Of a stretch of DNA of 64,000 nt, positions 37,628 through 46,600 are shown piece after piece. This DNA comes from a virus, in the IMG/VR virus record IMGVR_UViG_3300027842_000015, positions 1 through 64,000 of that record. One strand, written 5' to 3'. Below the pieces are notes generated by a model. It was not told the DNA's origin, searched no databases, and worked only from the letters and a program-made list of their open reading frames with translations. How positions within the stretch are numbered: position 1 is the stretch's first letter; each line of letters opens with the position of its first letter. Position numbers and translations under genes: made by a program.

Positions 37628-40600
37628 TTGAGTACAAACATTCGCGACTTCCTGCTTCGCGTATTACCTTGGCCCGGGGACGATCTCCCCGGGTTCTTAA
37701 ATGTGCATGTTCAAGGTAAAATAGATGGCAAATCGTTTTGGTCTGGTGCGCCAACACGAAACGTAGACCAATTTCTGCAAGCGGTTTACACATATCGTAG
37801 TTGGCCTACGCCACCGGACATTTATTTCTGTTTGTCCCGCCAGTCTCATGTGAAAACTATCGGAGACAGACAGAAGGCTGCCAAATCCCAACAGAATGCA
37901 TTAGCCCTAAAAGCCATATGGTTAGACGTTGACGTGAAACCTAAGGCGTTCCAAACCATAGCGGAGGCACTAGATGCCGTCAAAGAGTTCTATACTAAAA
38001 ATTCTTTGCCTAAGCCTTCTGCTTACGTGGCCTCTGGCGGCGGTCTTCATGTTTATTGGATATCTGATCGCGCACTAGCTCCGCAAGAGTGGCAACCATA
38101 TGCGGAAGGGCTTAAGGCTCTAGCGATAGAGTTCTTTGGTGGCAAAATCGATGCTGGTGTAATTGCGGATAGCGCACGAGTATTGCGCGTACCCGGTACA
38201 CGCAACTATAAGTACGACCCACCGAAAGATGTGAAACTACTTGGCATAGGAGGCGACTATGACTTTTCTCAAGCTTTATCTACTTTGCCGTTATTGGTTA
38301 CGCCAAATAGTTTTAGACATACTATACCCAATAATCACATACTTACCGGTAAGCCTGACGCTGCCTTTGTTTCACTATCTGTCGAAAGTTGCGGAGAAGG
38401 ACTTAGAGCGTTGGAACCGTTACCTCCGCTCGATCCAACCGAAATGGTCCGACAGTGCGGACACTTCCGAGAAGCACTAACAACCGGTGGCAAAGACTTC
38501 TCGCAAGGTCTTTGGAACCTAACCACTCTTGCGTCTACGTTTTTGGAGGATGGCCATGCACTTGCACATAGGATGGCTAGGGGTCACAGCGGATATACGT
38601 ATGACGAGACTGAAGCGCTTTGGGAACGGAAGCTTGCTGAACGCCAATCTATCGGTTTGGGTTGGCCCTCGTGTTCCTCTATTCAGGGCGAAGGTTGCAA
38701 ACATTGTGCAACCTGTCCGATCTTGGCTAGAAACAAGTCACCCCTCAATCTGGCGAGAATTCCAGTACGGCAATCCGCCAGTGGACGGGTTAATATTTTA
38801 TCCACGCCCGTGGCGACATATGTGGCACCTAGCCAAGTTGGAACGTCAAGGGTTTTGGTACCCTTAACAGACGCGGATATGCCTGATCCTTCGTACACTG
38901 TAATCAACGACATAATCCACAAAATAATCGAACATAGCTCACGTGGTGAAGCTCCTGATATCAAGCACTTGCCACTTTTCCACTGCAAACTATACGATCC
39001 GTGGGTACAGGCATGGCCTGATGCGTTGAATTTTATTACCTCGGCTGACAAGGGTTCCTATGCTGAGGTATGTTTGGAAAAGAAAAAGATGACCGCAATG
39101 GAACTCGAACGTGTTCTTTTAGATGCACGGGTACTACATGTTCCTGAGAACATGAAATATGTGAGGAGTTTTATCATGTCGTGGCTTGGAAAATTACAGA
39201 ACGCAGCCGCCGCTCATACCAACGTGCCATTCGGATGGCATATGGATGGTAACACTTGCAAGGGGTTCTCCTACGGGAGTATCTTATACAAACCCGATGG
39301 GTCACGTGGACCAGTTGGTCTAATCGATCCCAAATTGCGCGCGAAATATGGTCCTACTGGTGACGTTGATTGTTGGTGGGAAGCATACAGAACCATTCGT
39401 AATCAAGAACGCATCGGTCTACAGGTTGTCATGGCTTCCGCATTCGCTGCCCCACTGATGTTTGGTTCTGGGCAATATTGTGTGCTTATGTCTGTGTTCG
39501 GAGATAGTGGCGCGAATAAGTCCTCCGCAGCGCGGGTAGCCGCCGCGGTGTGGGGTAGCCCTAAGCTGACCAAGGAAAACGAGAACGCCACGGAGAAGTC
39601 TGTACTTCAAACCCTTGGGCAGATCAAGCATCTTCCCTATTTCTGGGATGAAATCAAAAATGATCAAGCCCAAAAGAAAGCATATAATGTCCTGTATATG
39701 GGGACAGGTGGTGCAGAAGGTAGCCGTCTTAATGCGGATGTAACCCAGCGAGATAAGGGAGATTGGCAAACGATTGTGGGTATTTTCTCCAATCCTTGTT
39801 TTGGGAATTACATCTTGAAGGAAAATCCCAATACTACTGCTGGTCTTATGCGTGTATTCGAGTGGGAGGAAAAAGAACCTCCTAAAGGTGGCCCTGGCCA
39901 GATTAGCGTAAGTGACGCTGACCGCATCTTCGACAAGCTGGATCGAAATTTTGGTCAAATTGGAAAAGAGTATTCAGCTTTCCTGGGAGCTAATCACGAT
40001 CTTGTGTATCAACATGTATCACAGGAAGGCCGTTGGTTCGAAAAAGCCGTTGAAGACCCCAAGAGGAATACTAATGCTGAGCGTTTTTGGATTGCATTTG
40101 CATCCGCGATACAAAGCGGTGCGGAATTTGCGAACCAGTATATCGGAACCGACTTTGACCTAGACGAAATGCGAATATTCCTTGTTCAGAAAATCCTTGC
40201 CATGCGCGCTCGTAGCCGAGAAGAAAATGTGCAAGGGGGCAGTGCCGAACATACTGAAGATATGCTCACTAATTTTCTGAAATATGAGGAACGTGCCACT
40301 TGTGCTACGAAAGGGGCACCGCCACTGAAACCCGGTACTCCCGGGATTATAAATATCGACCACGCCCCACAGAATGGCGTAGCTGTGCAAGTTCAATGGA
40401 TAAACGGTCCTAATCCCGAGCTACGTTTCTCTAAGAAAGAGTTTTACCGGTGGCTGGGACAACCCGACGTAAAAGGTGACACTCGCGCAATTATGGAAGG
40501 TTTAAAGAAGCACTATGGCGCGATTGTAAAGCGTGGCACGTTGGCGGCCGGTACCAATCTCGCACATGGCGCAGAACCGCTTGTATTTATGCCAGTTCCA

Positions 40601-40687
40601 AATGGAGATGGTATTGGAGAGATGATGCCTGATAAACCAGTGGATATGTCTGTGATGCTAGCTAACCCTGATGCCGTCAAATCGTGA
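37628..40687 (+). CDS. Primase-helicase (AEP-type primase plus DUF927-like ATPase)
   Basis: A 1,019-residue protein with TTG start. The N-terminal part has archaeo-eukaryotic primase features: WLDVDVK (about residues 98-104, catalytic Asp-x-Asp) and ASGGGLHVYW (about 135-144). The C-terminal part is a superfamily 3-like or DUF927-type helicase: Walker A GDSGANKSS (about 625-633), then FWDEIKND as Walker B, and a TTAGLMRVFEW segment. The enzyme would make primers and unwind the fork for the family A polymerase. Its last 30 bases overlap the convergent fibre gene. Confidence 0.9.
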   Translation: MSTNIRDFLLRVLPWPGDDLPGFLNVHVQGKIDGKSFWSGAPTRNVDQFLQAVYTYRSWPTPPDIYFCLSRQSHVKTIGDRQKAAKSQQNALALKAIWLDVDVKPKAFQTIAEALDAVKEFYTKNSLPKPSAYVASGGGLHVYWISDRALAPQEWQPYAEGLKALAIEFFGGKIDAGVIADSARVLRVPGTRNYKYDPPKDVKLLGIGGDYDFSQALSTLPLLVTPNSFRHTIPNNHILTGKPDAAFVSLSVESCGEGLRALEPLPPLDPTEMVRQCGHFREALTTGGKDFSQGLWNLTTLASTFLEDGHALAHRMARGHSGYTYDETEALWERKLAERQSIGLGWPSCSSIQGEGCKHCATCPILARNKSPLNLARIPVRQSASGRVNILSTPVATYVAPSQVGTSRVLVPLTDADMPDPSYTVINDIIHKIIEHSSRGEAPDIKHLPLFHCKLYDPWVQAWPDALNFITSADKGSYAEVCLEKKKMTAMELERVLLDARVLHVPENMKYVRSFIMSWLGKLQNAAAAHTNVPFGWHMDGNTCKGFSYGSILYKPDGSRGPVGLIDPKLRAKYGPTGDVDCWWEAYRTIRNQERIGLQVVMASAFAAPLMFGSGQYCVLMSVFGDSGANKSSAARVAAAVWGSPKLTKENENATEKSVLQTLGQIKHLPYFWDEIKNDQAQKKAYNVLYMGTGGAEGSRLNADVTQRDKGDWQTIVGIFSNPCFGNYILKENPNTTAGLMRVFEWEEKEPPKGGPGQISVSDADRIFDKLDRNFGQIGKEYSAFLGANHDLVYQHVSQEGRWFEKAVEDPKRNTNAERFWIAFASAIQSGAEFANQYIGTDFDLDEMRIFLVQKILAMRARSREENVQGGSAEHTEDMLTNFLKYEERATCATKGAPPLKPGTPGIINIDHAPQNGVAVQVQWINGPNPELRFSKKEFYRWLGQPDVKGDTRAIMEGLKKHYGAIVKRGTLAAGTNLAHGAEPLVFMPVPNGDGIGEMMPDKPVDMSVMLANPDAVKS

Positions 40688-42388
40688 ACCAGTTTGAATA
40701 CTACCACCACCGGACAATCCAGCAGGATTTGGTGTCATAGCAACAGTATAGTTACCCGTTCCAGCAGTATTGGCAATACCTGCAATAGTCCAATAATTAA
40801 TAACTGATGTACCGGATGCAGTTGTTCTGGCAATAACAGTATTGCCGTTTACTAAAAGTACAAGGTCTATAAAATTAGAACCTGTACTCCACGATATTTC
40901 AATCATTGCTGTAATAGTTACGTGACCAGTTATGGGGGTCCATGTACTTGTACTAGTGTTATAAGACCCTTCACTGTCAACGTTCGAAGTACCGAAATTT
41001 ATAGTATGAAAACCCGCTGCGCCATTAAGACTTTGCGTAGTAGATGGAATAGCAATAAATACTCCAGATGTGCTTGTTGGACCTGTGGCACCGGTAGGTC
41101 CTGTCGATCCTGTATTACCGGTAGCTCCTGTGTTAGTTGAAGAACCTGGAGACCCTGTTGGCCCTGTTACACCTGATTGCCCTGTACCGACACAAACGTA
41201 TCCACCATTATTCCAAAACCCTCCAGTCGGTAGACCGGTTGGACCGGTGGGTAGAGTTTGCACTGCAAATGTTCCAGTAGGACCTGTAGGGGCCACAATA
41301 AGGGATATATTCGTGTCGGTGCCATTTGCGCCTATAACAGGAGCGGAACCAGTTACACCGTTATTCAAAGTAATATAGTTCTGTGTGGAGAAACCTGTAT
41401 TCACCATCTGTACTATTTTGTTACCATTTGAATTTTGGTAATTCATAGTATTGTTTTGCAGATATAGAGAAGCCCCCTGCCCTGCGCCGGTTACCCCGGA
41501 AGTTATATAGAACGCTTCGTTATTATTACCGTCGTACCAGGATATATGGTGTAGTAAACCCAGCGAAATAGCACGGGAACGACCTAACGCTCCAGGGGTA
41601 AGAGCGTTCCCGAATATAATAATCCCTCGGTTCCAGGTGTTACCGTTTACACCTTGTCCTATTGTTATTGCTGTGTTGTTGGGGTTGGTATGAGCGCCAC
41701 CATAACTATCGTCGCCCGTATCGAACTGTATGCCTATTGATCCCGTAGTAGCAAAATCAGGTGTGCTTTCAAATGCTGCGCTACCGCTAGCACTTGGAGT
41801 TCCACTTACAGACGTTTTGTTTTTTACAACAAGCTCTACTCCATACCCATAGGCCCCTTTTTCATACTGGCATTCTATGTATGCCCCCCATCCAGAACGT
41901 CCTATAGCGCTGTTAGCTATGGTATACCCAGCGATACCAGCAGCAGTGACAGATGGTGAAACACTATCTCCATCTTTAGCTTGTGAAAGCCCAGATATTG
42001 CAATATCGCCTCTAGTAGCCATAGAGGTAAGGTTGCTGTCCCGTGGTATCCAGTTTGCTCCGTAGGAAGGTGAAACAATCCAGCCCCCTGTTGCTCCTAC
42101 ACGGTTTGCGCTATAGTTATCAGCAGCACCGATAAATACTCGCTCTCCGATACGCCAAATTACTGGCGTGCCATTGTCAACATCGGCCCAAAAAACAGAC
42201 GAAGGATATGTAGGTTGCCCTGCGGAAGGGATACCAAGCTGCTGGGCAAGTGTGTTAGTTAAATAGTTTTGTGCGGCATCGAGTTGGTATATAAGGTCAT
42301 AACACTGTTGGACAGGTCCCCCCACAGAGTTACTTTCAACCGGGCTATAATATTGATCCAATCGACTTTTAGGGGGTAGTACGCTCAT
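40658..42388 (-). CDS. Large tail fibre with short collagen-like segment
   Basis: A 576-residue protein. Residues 1-90 are an N-terminal, probably virion-attaching part (LDQYYSPVESNSVGGPVQQC, then IPSAGQPTYPSSVFWADVDN). The middle is Gly/Ser/Asn-rich and beta-rich, followed by short collagen-like GPTG stretches (about residues 370-445), and a globular C-terminal domain of about 130 residues. The layout fits a fibre or tailspike whose tip binds the host. It is the last gene of the minus-strand virion operon. Its 3' end overlaps the primase-helicase. Confidence 0.8.
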   Translation of the reverse strand: MSVLPPKSRLDQYYSPVESNSVGGPVQQCYDLIYQLDAAQNYLTNTLAQQLGIPSAGQPTYPSSVFWADVDNGTPVIWRIGERVFIGAADNYSANRVGATGGWIVSPSYGANWIPRDSNLTSMATRGDIAISGLSQAKDGDSVSPSVTAAGIAGYTIANSAIGRSGWGAYIECQYEKGAYGYGVELVVKNKTSVSGTPSASGSAAFESTPDFATTGSIGIQFDTGDDSYGGAHTNPNNTAITIGQGVNGNTWNRGIIIFGNALTPGALGRSRAISLGLLHHISWYDGNNNEAFYITSGVTGAGQGASLYLQNNTMNYQNSNGNKIVQMVNTGFSTQNYITLNNGVTGSAPVIGANGTDTNISLIVAPTGPTGTFAVQTLPTGPTGLPTGGFWNNGGYVCVGTGQSGVTGPTGSPGSSTNTGATGNTGSTGPTGATGPTSTSGVFIAIPSTTQSLNGAAGFHTINFGTSNVDSEGSYNTSTSTWTPITGHVTITAMIEISWSTGSNFIDLVLLVNGNTVIARTTASGTSVINYWTIAGIANTAGTGNYTVAMTPNPAGLSGGGSIQTGSRFDGIRVS

Positions 42389-42391
42389 AAG

Positions 42392-42652
42392 CTACCCCTT
42401 GGCATCACTGCGCCGGAATTTCCCGCTGGCATCGTGAACCGGCTTACCTTTACGGTAACGATTTTCACTTTCAGGTCCTAGCAACGTAGCACGCCGCGGA
42501 AGTACACCCTCTTGTGGTTGCAAAGTTTCCTCGAAACCTTTGGCATCAGTCTTATAGTCGTCACCCTTGCTGCATTCACCAATAGCACGAATAGCAGTAG
42601 TGGCAATACGCTCAATCTTTGCCGCTATGGACTGGTTTAGACTGTTTCGCAT
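42392..42652 (-). CDS. Small basic virion-module protein
   Basis: An 86-residue protein starting MRNSLNQSIAAKIERIATTA. A longer frame would start with TTG at 42691, inside a strong hairpin, and is less likely. The C-terminus is basic (PVHDASGKFRRSDAKG). It carries one palindrome (42444-42458). Function unknown. Confidence 0.5.
   Translation of the reverse strand: MRNSLNQSIAAKIERIATTAIRAIGECSKGDDYKTDAKGFEETLQPQEGVLPRRATLLGPESENRYRKGKPVHDASGKFRRSDAKG
42444..42458. repeat. 15-bp palindrome, TTACCT-N3-CGGTAA
   Basis: One mismatch. Inside the small basic virion gene. Confidence 0.7.
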
Positions 42653-42671
42653 CTTGACAACCCACCATTTA

Positions 42672-42700
42672 CCGAGTAACTTGCTTAGCAAGTTACTCGG
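42672..42700. promoter_or_regulatory. 13-bp perfect hairpin in the virion operon
   Basis: CCGAGTAACTTGC, three bases, then GCAAGTTACTCGG. The 13-bp perfect stem with a three-base loop sits between two minus-strand genes. No U-tract follows on either strand, so an RNase processing or mRNA-stability element is more likely than termination. Confidence 0.65.
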
Positions 42701-42704
42701 GCAG

Positions 42705-42908
42705 TCACCGACGTTGAAGAAATTTCTTGCACCAATCTTCTGGATGAATAGGGTCTTTCACGATTTCACAGTGCCACCCACCACCGGTTTCATAATGTTT
42801 ACATTCTGAACAATGGTGGGGTCCTTTAGCCGGATGTTCATATCCGACTTCCTCGTGAGAATATTTCTCCCTACATACGCTACACTTGCAGCCAGGAGAA
42901 TGCTTCAT
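42705..42908 (-). CDS. Zinc-binding small protein
   Basis: A 67-residue protein with many zinc-type cysteines and histidines: CKCSVCREKYSH, then HHCSECKHY, then GWHCEIVKD and DWCKKF. It could hold two zinc ions. It may bind nucleic acid or act as a structural cofactor. No family is certain; the spacing of the CxxC pairs supports a real protein. Confidence 0.65.
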   Translation of the reverse strand: MKHSPGCKCSVCREKYSHEEVGYEHPAKGPHHCSECKHYETGGGWHCEIVKDPIHPEDWCKKFLQRR

Positions 42909-42910
42909 AA

Positions 42911-43225
42911 TTACTGTCTCGGCATGACGGTCTTAAGAGACTTGTCCTTGCCAGGGTGCTTTTTGCTCCCCTTGGCGTACTCCTGAGGCGAACCTGGAGC
43001 AGCATCCATTTTGCGGAATTTACTATCACCTCCATGAGGGTTATCCGCCGAAAATGGGTCAGGCTCTTTCATGAACTCACGCCGACGCCCTAGTACCTCG
43101 CCACCCTTGGCATAGCAAGTCTCTTCGACCGCGCCACCCTTGGCGTACTTTTTGCCAGGGTTCTGGTGTTTCGCCATTAGACCTTCAAAGAGGGCCTTGT
43201 CTTGTGCTGCATCATCGTGTGCCAT
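42911..43225 (-). CDS. Virion-module protein with YAKGG motifs
   Basis: A 104-residue basic, disordered protein starting MAHDDAAQDKALFEGLMAKH. GAAAGG precedes this start; the longer frame lacks a site. It contains KYAKGGAVEE and CYAKGGEVLG, two copies of the aromatic-Ala-x-Gly-Gly motif, and EYAKGSKK. It lies next to a relative with KFAKGGTVK. It could be packaged with internal virion proteins, but no function is known. Confidence 0.6.
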   Translation of the reverse strand: MAHDDAAQDKALFEGLMAKHQNPGKKYAKGGAVEETCYAKGGEVLGRRREFMKEPDPFSADNPHGGDSKFRKMDAAPGSPQEYAKGSKKHPGKDKSLKTVMPRQ

Positions 43226-43229
43226 GATA

Positions 43230-43616
43230 TTAACCTTTCTTGGCGTAGTTGCGTGGACCTTGTTTTCGACCATCTGGCGGCGGCGGGTAAGAAGACGAAG
43301 TGCCTGTGGTAGGGATGCTACCTATTTCACCGCCCATATTATAACCTTGTCCATGGCTATCTTCGTTTTCACTTGTTTTAATTGGGGGTTTTGGCGGTGG
43401 TTTAGGTGGAGGCGGTCCTTGTCTAGTCTTCCCTAGTTCTTGCAAGGCTGCATCCATATCGCTAAAATCTGGTTTTACCGTGCCACCTTTGGCAAATTTC
43501 TTACCTTTATCCGCGTTAACAAAGTCCTGCCCTACCGACTTCGGGATACCCAAAGTCGAGTGGCCATGAGCGGCGGCCTCCATGGCTCGGTGCTGTGGTC
43601 CACTTACGCTAGGCAT
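43230..43616 (-). CDS. Virion-module protein with FAKGG motif and Pro-rich tail
   Basis: A 128-residue protein starting MPSVSGPQHRAMEAAAHGHS, a start chosen because it comes just after the large upstream gene's stop. It has KKFAKGGTVKPDF, a PPPPKPPPKPP stretch and a YNMGGEIGS segment. Its ribosome site overlaps a perfect palindrome (43619-43633). It probably belongs with the internal virion proteins. Confidence 0.6.
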   Translation of the reverse strand: MPSVSGPQHRAMEAAAHGHSTLGIPKSVGQDFVNADKGKKFAKGGTVKPDFSDMDAALQELGKTRQGPPPPKPPPKPPIKTSENEDSHGQGYNMGGEIGSIPTTGTSSSYPPPPDGRKQGPRNYAKKG

Positions 43617-43618
43617 TT

Positions 43619-43633
43619 TTACCGTCCCGGTAA
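43619..43633. repeat. 15-bp palindrome, perfect
   Basis: Covers the stop codon of the giant polyvalent gene and the ribosome-site region of the gene starting at 43616. Confidence 0.8.
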
Positions 43634-46600
43634 CGGTTTGCCAGGATGCAACCGTTGCCATTCTTGAGTTAACGCAAGCCGTGATTTACCACGAACAGGT
43701 GAATTTCCCATTGCATACTTAAAAAATTGACTATCGCTCATTTGCCCCACAAGTTCTCTTTGAACTGTGGGATCGAGCCGGCTGAATTGATAAGTATCTA
43801 AGCTTCCACGTGTTTCACGGGCAATCGTCACTGGATTAACGCCGGCTTTTATAAGTCGCTGCTGGGCATTTTTCTCTGTTTCAGTATCACCTTGCTTCCT
43901 TGCAGTGGTTAAGTCTGCAAGGGCGCTGCGGCGTTCTTGGTCACGCGCACGGTTCTCATATGGCTTTTCGCCAGCCCCAGGACCCTGATAATAGAGATGG
44001 GAAATGCGGTTCTGTAGCGCATCCTTGGACACATACCCAGGAGCAGGTCCAAACCCCGAGGCAGCAAGAACCTTGTCCCTAGCGCCTCCACCGGTCTGTT
44101 GAGCCCGTTCCATACTAGACATAGAAATTGGGTTAAATGCATCGCCTAACACACGCCCAGCCAATTGCCCCCATTGCTTAAACCAATTCGCTTGAGGGTC
44201 ATAAAGCTGGTATCCGAAGAAGTCTCTGTTGTTATAGGCTTCAACCACTGGCTCAAATACCATCTTGTTCCACAACATTTGGCCTAGGCCACCTGCAACT
44301 GACCCCCGTTCTTGCATATGTGCCAGGGCTTGAATTGGCTCTCTGGTATAGAACATAGTTGAAAGACGGCGTGGTGATCCATCAGGGTTTTGACCGCCAG
44401 CCCGAGGGAACACATAATCCATAGGGGTTGTAGGTAATTGCCCGCTAAGGGCATAAGACATTATACCTGCCATACCCATAGTGATCGCGGCGTAAGATGA
44501 AACGTATGCAGCCTTACTTGAAGCATCAGCGACCACACGCCCTGCCATATTCCGTGGGCCGACATATGGCGCTGCCGCGCCTCGTACAGCGCTAATACCT
44601 GCTCCACCAAACTCTCTCGCAAAACCAAGGTTCCACCCTAAAGATAGAAAACTACCAATACTGGCATCTTTGGCGTAGCGGTTCCAGAAAAGACCACCAT
44701 AGAACATTTCACCATATCGGTTATCCACCTGTTTGGCGATAGTACGGAGAGCTAGTCTACGCATATCTGGATCATTAATTGCTTCTGGGTGTGCTTGCAT
44801 ATATGCAGCAGCACTACGGTAGTATGAAGCCATCTTCAGATTAGGTATCCAATCGGAAAAGATTGGCCCCATAGCCTTTTCTACAGCAACACGGCCAGCC
44901 GCGGGTATCCATTTTGTCCAATCATTTTCGTTCCACGCCTTAGCAAAATCTCGTTGGGCACTAATCACCTCTTCATGAGACATAGTACCTTTGAAGCCGC
45001 CTTCATCGGCCCATCGTGTAGTTTCTTCCTGCCACGGAGTTTTGGCTTCCCATGGAGTATTAAGTGCTTCTCTGACTTGTTTGCCTATGAATTCGGGGTG
45101 GAACGTACCACCGACTTTACCGAAAGCAAATAGAGGATCACCAATATTTTTGCCCATTTCTCTTAGGCCACCAGCAAATCCACCTTCAGTCCATCCACGT
45201 GCAAAGTTATCTGCTTGTAGCACACCAGCCGCGATGTGAAGCGGATGGAATGCGCTCAAAGACATTTTGATTGGGGTCCAGATATTTTTGAGGTTCATCC
45301 ACCCACGGAAGATAGAACCCACTGCCCTTTCATCAGCCCAAAGCCCCTTAGCGTCTACACCGTTTTTCCATAACGCTTGCACATCGGGAGCAAGGGTCCA
45401 GTTCTCTCTATTCGGTGCACCAATTTGTTGCCACGTACCAGTAACATTTGGAGATTTATCCCCAATAGGATAGGCCAGTCCCATAGAATTCAATTCATGC
45501 AGAAGTTGCATTTTTAATTGCATATCCGCACTAGCCATAAGGCGACGAGTTACTACTTCTGCCGGGTTTGTAAATTTGAGTTTATACCCAGCAGTAAGGG
45601 CGTCATTAATAGTTTGAAAATCACGCTGTTTCTGGAACCACGTTGGTCCGTATCTTTTGAACATATTCTCTTTATAGGCGTTGTAGTCTGCTTCATTCTC
45701 AAAAATATGAGACATGTAATTCTCTACATATTCAGCTTGAGAACCCCATATCTGTTCGGAATTATATGCGTTATCAAGCATACCCTTAAACCGGGATGCC
45801 ACTGCATCTTTCCATGGAGCATCTTGTGGTTTACCCTGTTCGTATCGGGTCATGAAGCTTATTTGATCATATGGTGACATATTGTTAAATGCATACCACT
45901 CACCATCAAGGGCATCACGGAATTGCTCGTTTAGACGTGCATTTTGTACTTGTCGTTTTGCAAAAAAAGGTTCAGCATATTGAGCACGTTGGGAGAACAT
46001 CTCTGGCATGATGTTTCGCACAACCCAATCGTTGATCGGCTTAGCTCTTGCCAAGAGAGCACCTTTGATCTTCTCATAATCAAGCGAAGCTTTTTCGTCA
46101 TTGAAAAAATTCTTGATCATTTCTGGTGTAGCGATTTTAGCCGGATCGGCATTCTTAAGTGTCTCACGACCAAATCGTTGCCATGCAGCTTTATATGCTT
46201 TATCGGCTGCCTCTTGTTCCCATACGTTATGATATCCAACTTCGTCATGTGCATTGGCTGCGTTTTTAGTTGGCGCAGCAGAGGTTTCACTGTCAGGAGG
46301 TTTTACCGTGGCGGTATTTTCATCCAGCCAATGTTCGTGATCCAGGTCTTTCATGTTATCGGCTAGACGCGCATGTTCGTCCAGCCGATCAACCATTTCG
46401 TCTTCAACAGTATTAGCCACCCCACCACGAGATGCTGTTTCATTTTCACCAGCAGTAATTGCCTCTTCACCTATACGCTGGTTGAGATTTTGATTTTCGT
46501 TCGCACCACGAAGTTCCGCGCCTTTAGCTCCCAGGCGAGCATCTGTTTCCATACTCATGAACTCAGAAATCATTTTCGGTGTAATATGTTTGGCATTAAC

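Noticed and set aside
38341-38356. TTACCGGTAA-type sequences without a spacer (also near 41115)
   Set aside because: They lack the three-base spacer of the repeated palindrome, so I did not count them.
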